Source: Endozoicomonas numazuensis
Lineage (GTDB): Bacteria; Pseudomonadota; Gammaproteobacteria; Pseudomonadales; Endozoicomonadaceae
Direction of reading: 5' to 3'
Assembly: GCF_000722635.1 (NCBI RefSeq)
Contig: NZ_JOKH01000002.1
Coordinates: 478,841 to 542,840 of the forward strand
Length of the DNA stretch: 64,000 nucleotides
Below are positions 63,145 to 64,000 of the stretch, piece after piece. A program made the position numbers and the translations under genes. Position 1 is the stretch's first letter, and every line of letters starts with the position of its first letter. The notes beneath the pieces are model-generated. The model saw only the letters and a list, made by a program, of their open reading frames with translations. It was not told the origin of the DNA and did no database searches.

Positions 63145-64000
63145 ATGCCTAACACGTCCATCGAACTGTTTCTCAATCATCTCTGGCTTGAAAAAGGCCT
63201 CAGCGAAAATACACGCGCTGCCTATAAAAGAGATATAGACTATTTTTCCTCCTGGCTTGAGCAACATCACACCGCCCCTGAAAAAGCGTCCACAAAAAAC
63301 CTGACAGATTATCTGGCCTGGCGCCACACCCAAAACTTCCGGCCCAGTTCGACGGCAAGAGCACTATCCAGCTTACGCGGGTATTTTCGACACCTGCTGC
63401 GGGAAGGTAAAGTGAGTCAGGACATCACTCAACATATTGATATGCCAAAACAAGGCCGCCCTCTTCCCAAATCACTGACAGAGGCCGATGTAGAAAATCT
63501 TCTTGCAGCGCCTGACCTCAATACCGAAATCGGTATCAGAGATCGCTGCATGCTCGAGTTGCTTTATGCCTGTGGACTCAGAGTATCAGAGCTGGTCAAC
63601 CTGAGCCTGGATCAAATCAATCTCAGGCAGGGCATTGTGCGAATTCAGGGTAAAGGTAACAAAGAAAGACTGGTTCCTATGGGGGAAGAAGCCCTGAACT
63701 GGCTTCAAAAATACCTGAGAGAAAGCAGGCCTTTTTTGATCAACAACCCTGACAACCGGGTGCTTTTTCCAGGACGAAATGACAACCCTATGACACGCCA
63801 GACTTTCTGGCACCGCATCAAACAACATGCAGTTACAGCCAACATTCAAAGTACCGTCTCTCCCCATGTAGTGCGACACGCCTTTGCCACTCACCTGCTA
63901 AACAATGGCGCAGACCTTCGAGTGGTTCAGCTTCTACTGGGACACAGCGATCTGTCTACCACACAGATTTATACTCATATTGCCCAGCAACGCCTGAGAG
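63145..64000 (+). CDS. xerD: Tyrosine recombinase XerD, 3' end outside the window
   Basis: 285 codons are present and the frame is still open at the window end; XerD is normally about 298-300 residues. With XerC it resolves chromosome dimers at dif. All catalytic residues are there: Arg146 (CGLRVSEL), Lys170 (QGKGNKERL), His241 and Arg244 (SPHVVRHAFATH), His267 (LGHSDLSTTQIYTH) and Tyr276. The N-terminal SAM-like domain (SIELFLNHLWLEKGLSENT) is of the XerD type. It follows the rpsP operon as in pseudomonads, with two unrelated genes in between. Confidence 0.95.
   Translation, partial: MPNTSIELFLNHLWLEKGLSENTRAAYKRDIDYFSSWLEQHHTAPEKASTKNLTDYLAWRHTQNFRPSSTARALSSLRGYFRHLLREGKVSQDITQHIDMPKQGRPLPKSLTEADVENLLAAPDLNTEIGIRDRCMLELLYACGLRVSELVNLSLDQINLRQGIVRIQGKGNKERLVPMGEEALNWLQKYLRESRPFLINNPDNRVLFPGRNDNPMTRQTFWHRIKQHAVTANIQSTVSPHVVRHAFATHLLNNGADLRVVQLLLGHSDLSTTQIYTHIAQQRLR

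Noticed and set aside
1-64000. tRNA, rRNA and CRISPR arrays
   Set aside because: No TpsiC-arm pattern with a foldable tRNA, no rRNA sequence and no spaced direct repeats were found by eye.

Overview
The window looks like chromosomal DNA of a gammaproteobacterium of the Oceanospirillales, most like Endozoicomonas. This is inferred from pseudomonad-like housekeeping synteny (prfB-lysS-TetR, ypjD-ffh, rpsP-rimM-trmD-rplS) combined with very large low-complexity and coiled-coil proteins, paired sulfatases, many IS scraps and short inverted-repeat elements, all typical of that host-associated genus. No database search was possible, so the genus is an inference. No tRNA, rRNA or CRISPR array was seen.

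Layout. 1-1935: an overlapping three-gene operon of unknown function, the first gene cut by the window edge. 2030-3774: ansA and ung, convergent. 3831-4900: a graveyard holding an IS630 remnant, a frameshifted unknown gene, a truncated 160-bp element and a decayed coding fragment. 4901-10808: a TetR regulator, then a minus-strand set made of a Cys-type sulfatase, a sulfatase-fold lipoprotein that has lost its catalytic residues, and a secreted PQQ-type beta-propeller; twin palindromes lie upstream. 11211-12050: an IS21 istA fragment fused onto a beheaded fatty-acid hydroxylase. 12435-16103: TetR, lysS, and prfB with its programmed frameshift. 16363-18906: a giant acidic/coiled-coil protein. 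19145-22602: a small acidic exported protein, dinG, a DUF1145 protein and a YchJ protein. 23326-27313: a TAXI-type TRAP transporter. 27387-34643: an 8-bp tandem repeat, an SRAP protein, a DUF2007 protein, a Sel1 protein, an acyltransferase, a SWIM protein and two Nudix enzymes. 34640-40700: gamma carbonic anhydrase, CorC-type protein, DUF2165, YpjD, ffh and a GNAT enzyme. 40893-47814: two further giant proteins. 47999-49563: a dps pseudogene, YbjQ and a rhomboid protease. 50139-57046: an M14 carboxypeptidase, two overlapping ATP-grasp ligases and a divergent M20 carboxypeptidase. 57078-57547: a small gene split by a 160-bp element just after its start codon. 57829-59955: the rpsP operon. 60150-64000: an autotransporter-type barrel, an exported unknown and xerD (cut by the window end).

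The most interesting points are the ATP-grasp/carboxypeptidase cluster (possibly a peptide ligation and trimming module), the 160-bp mobile element with four full copies, one of which can be removed on paper to restore an open frame, the pseudo-sulfatase beside an apparently active relative, and the giant eukaryotic-looking proteins that may be host-directed.
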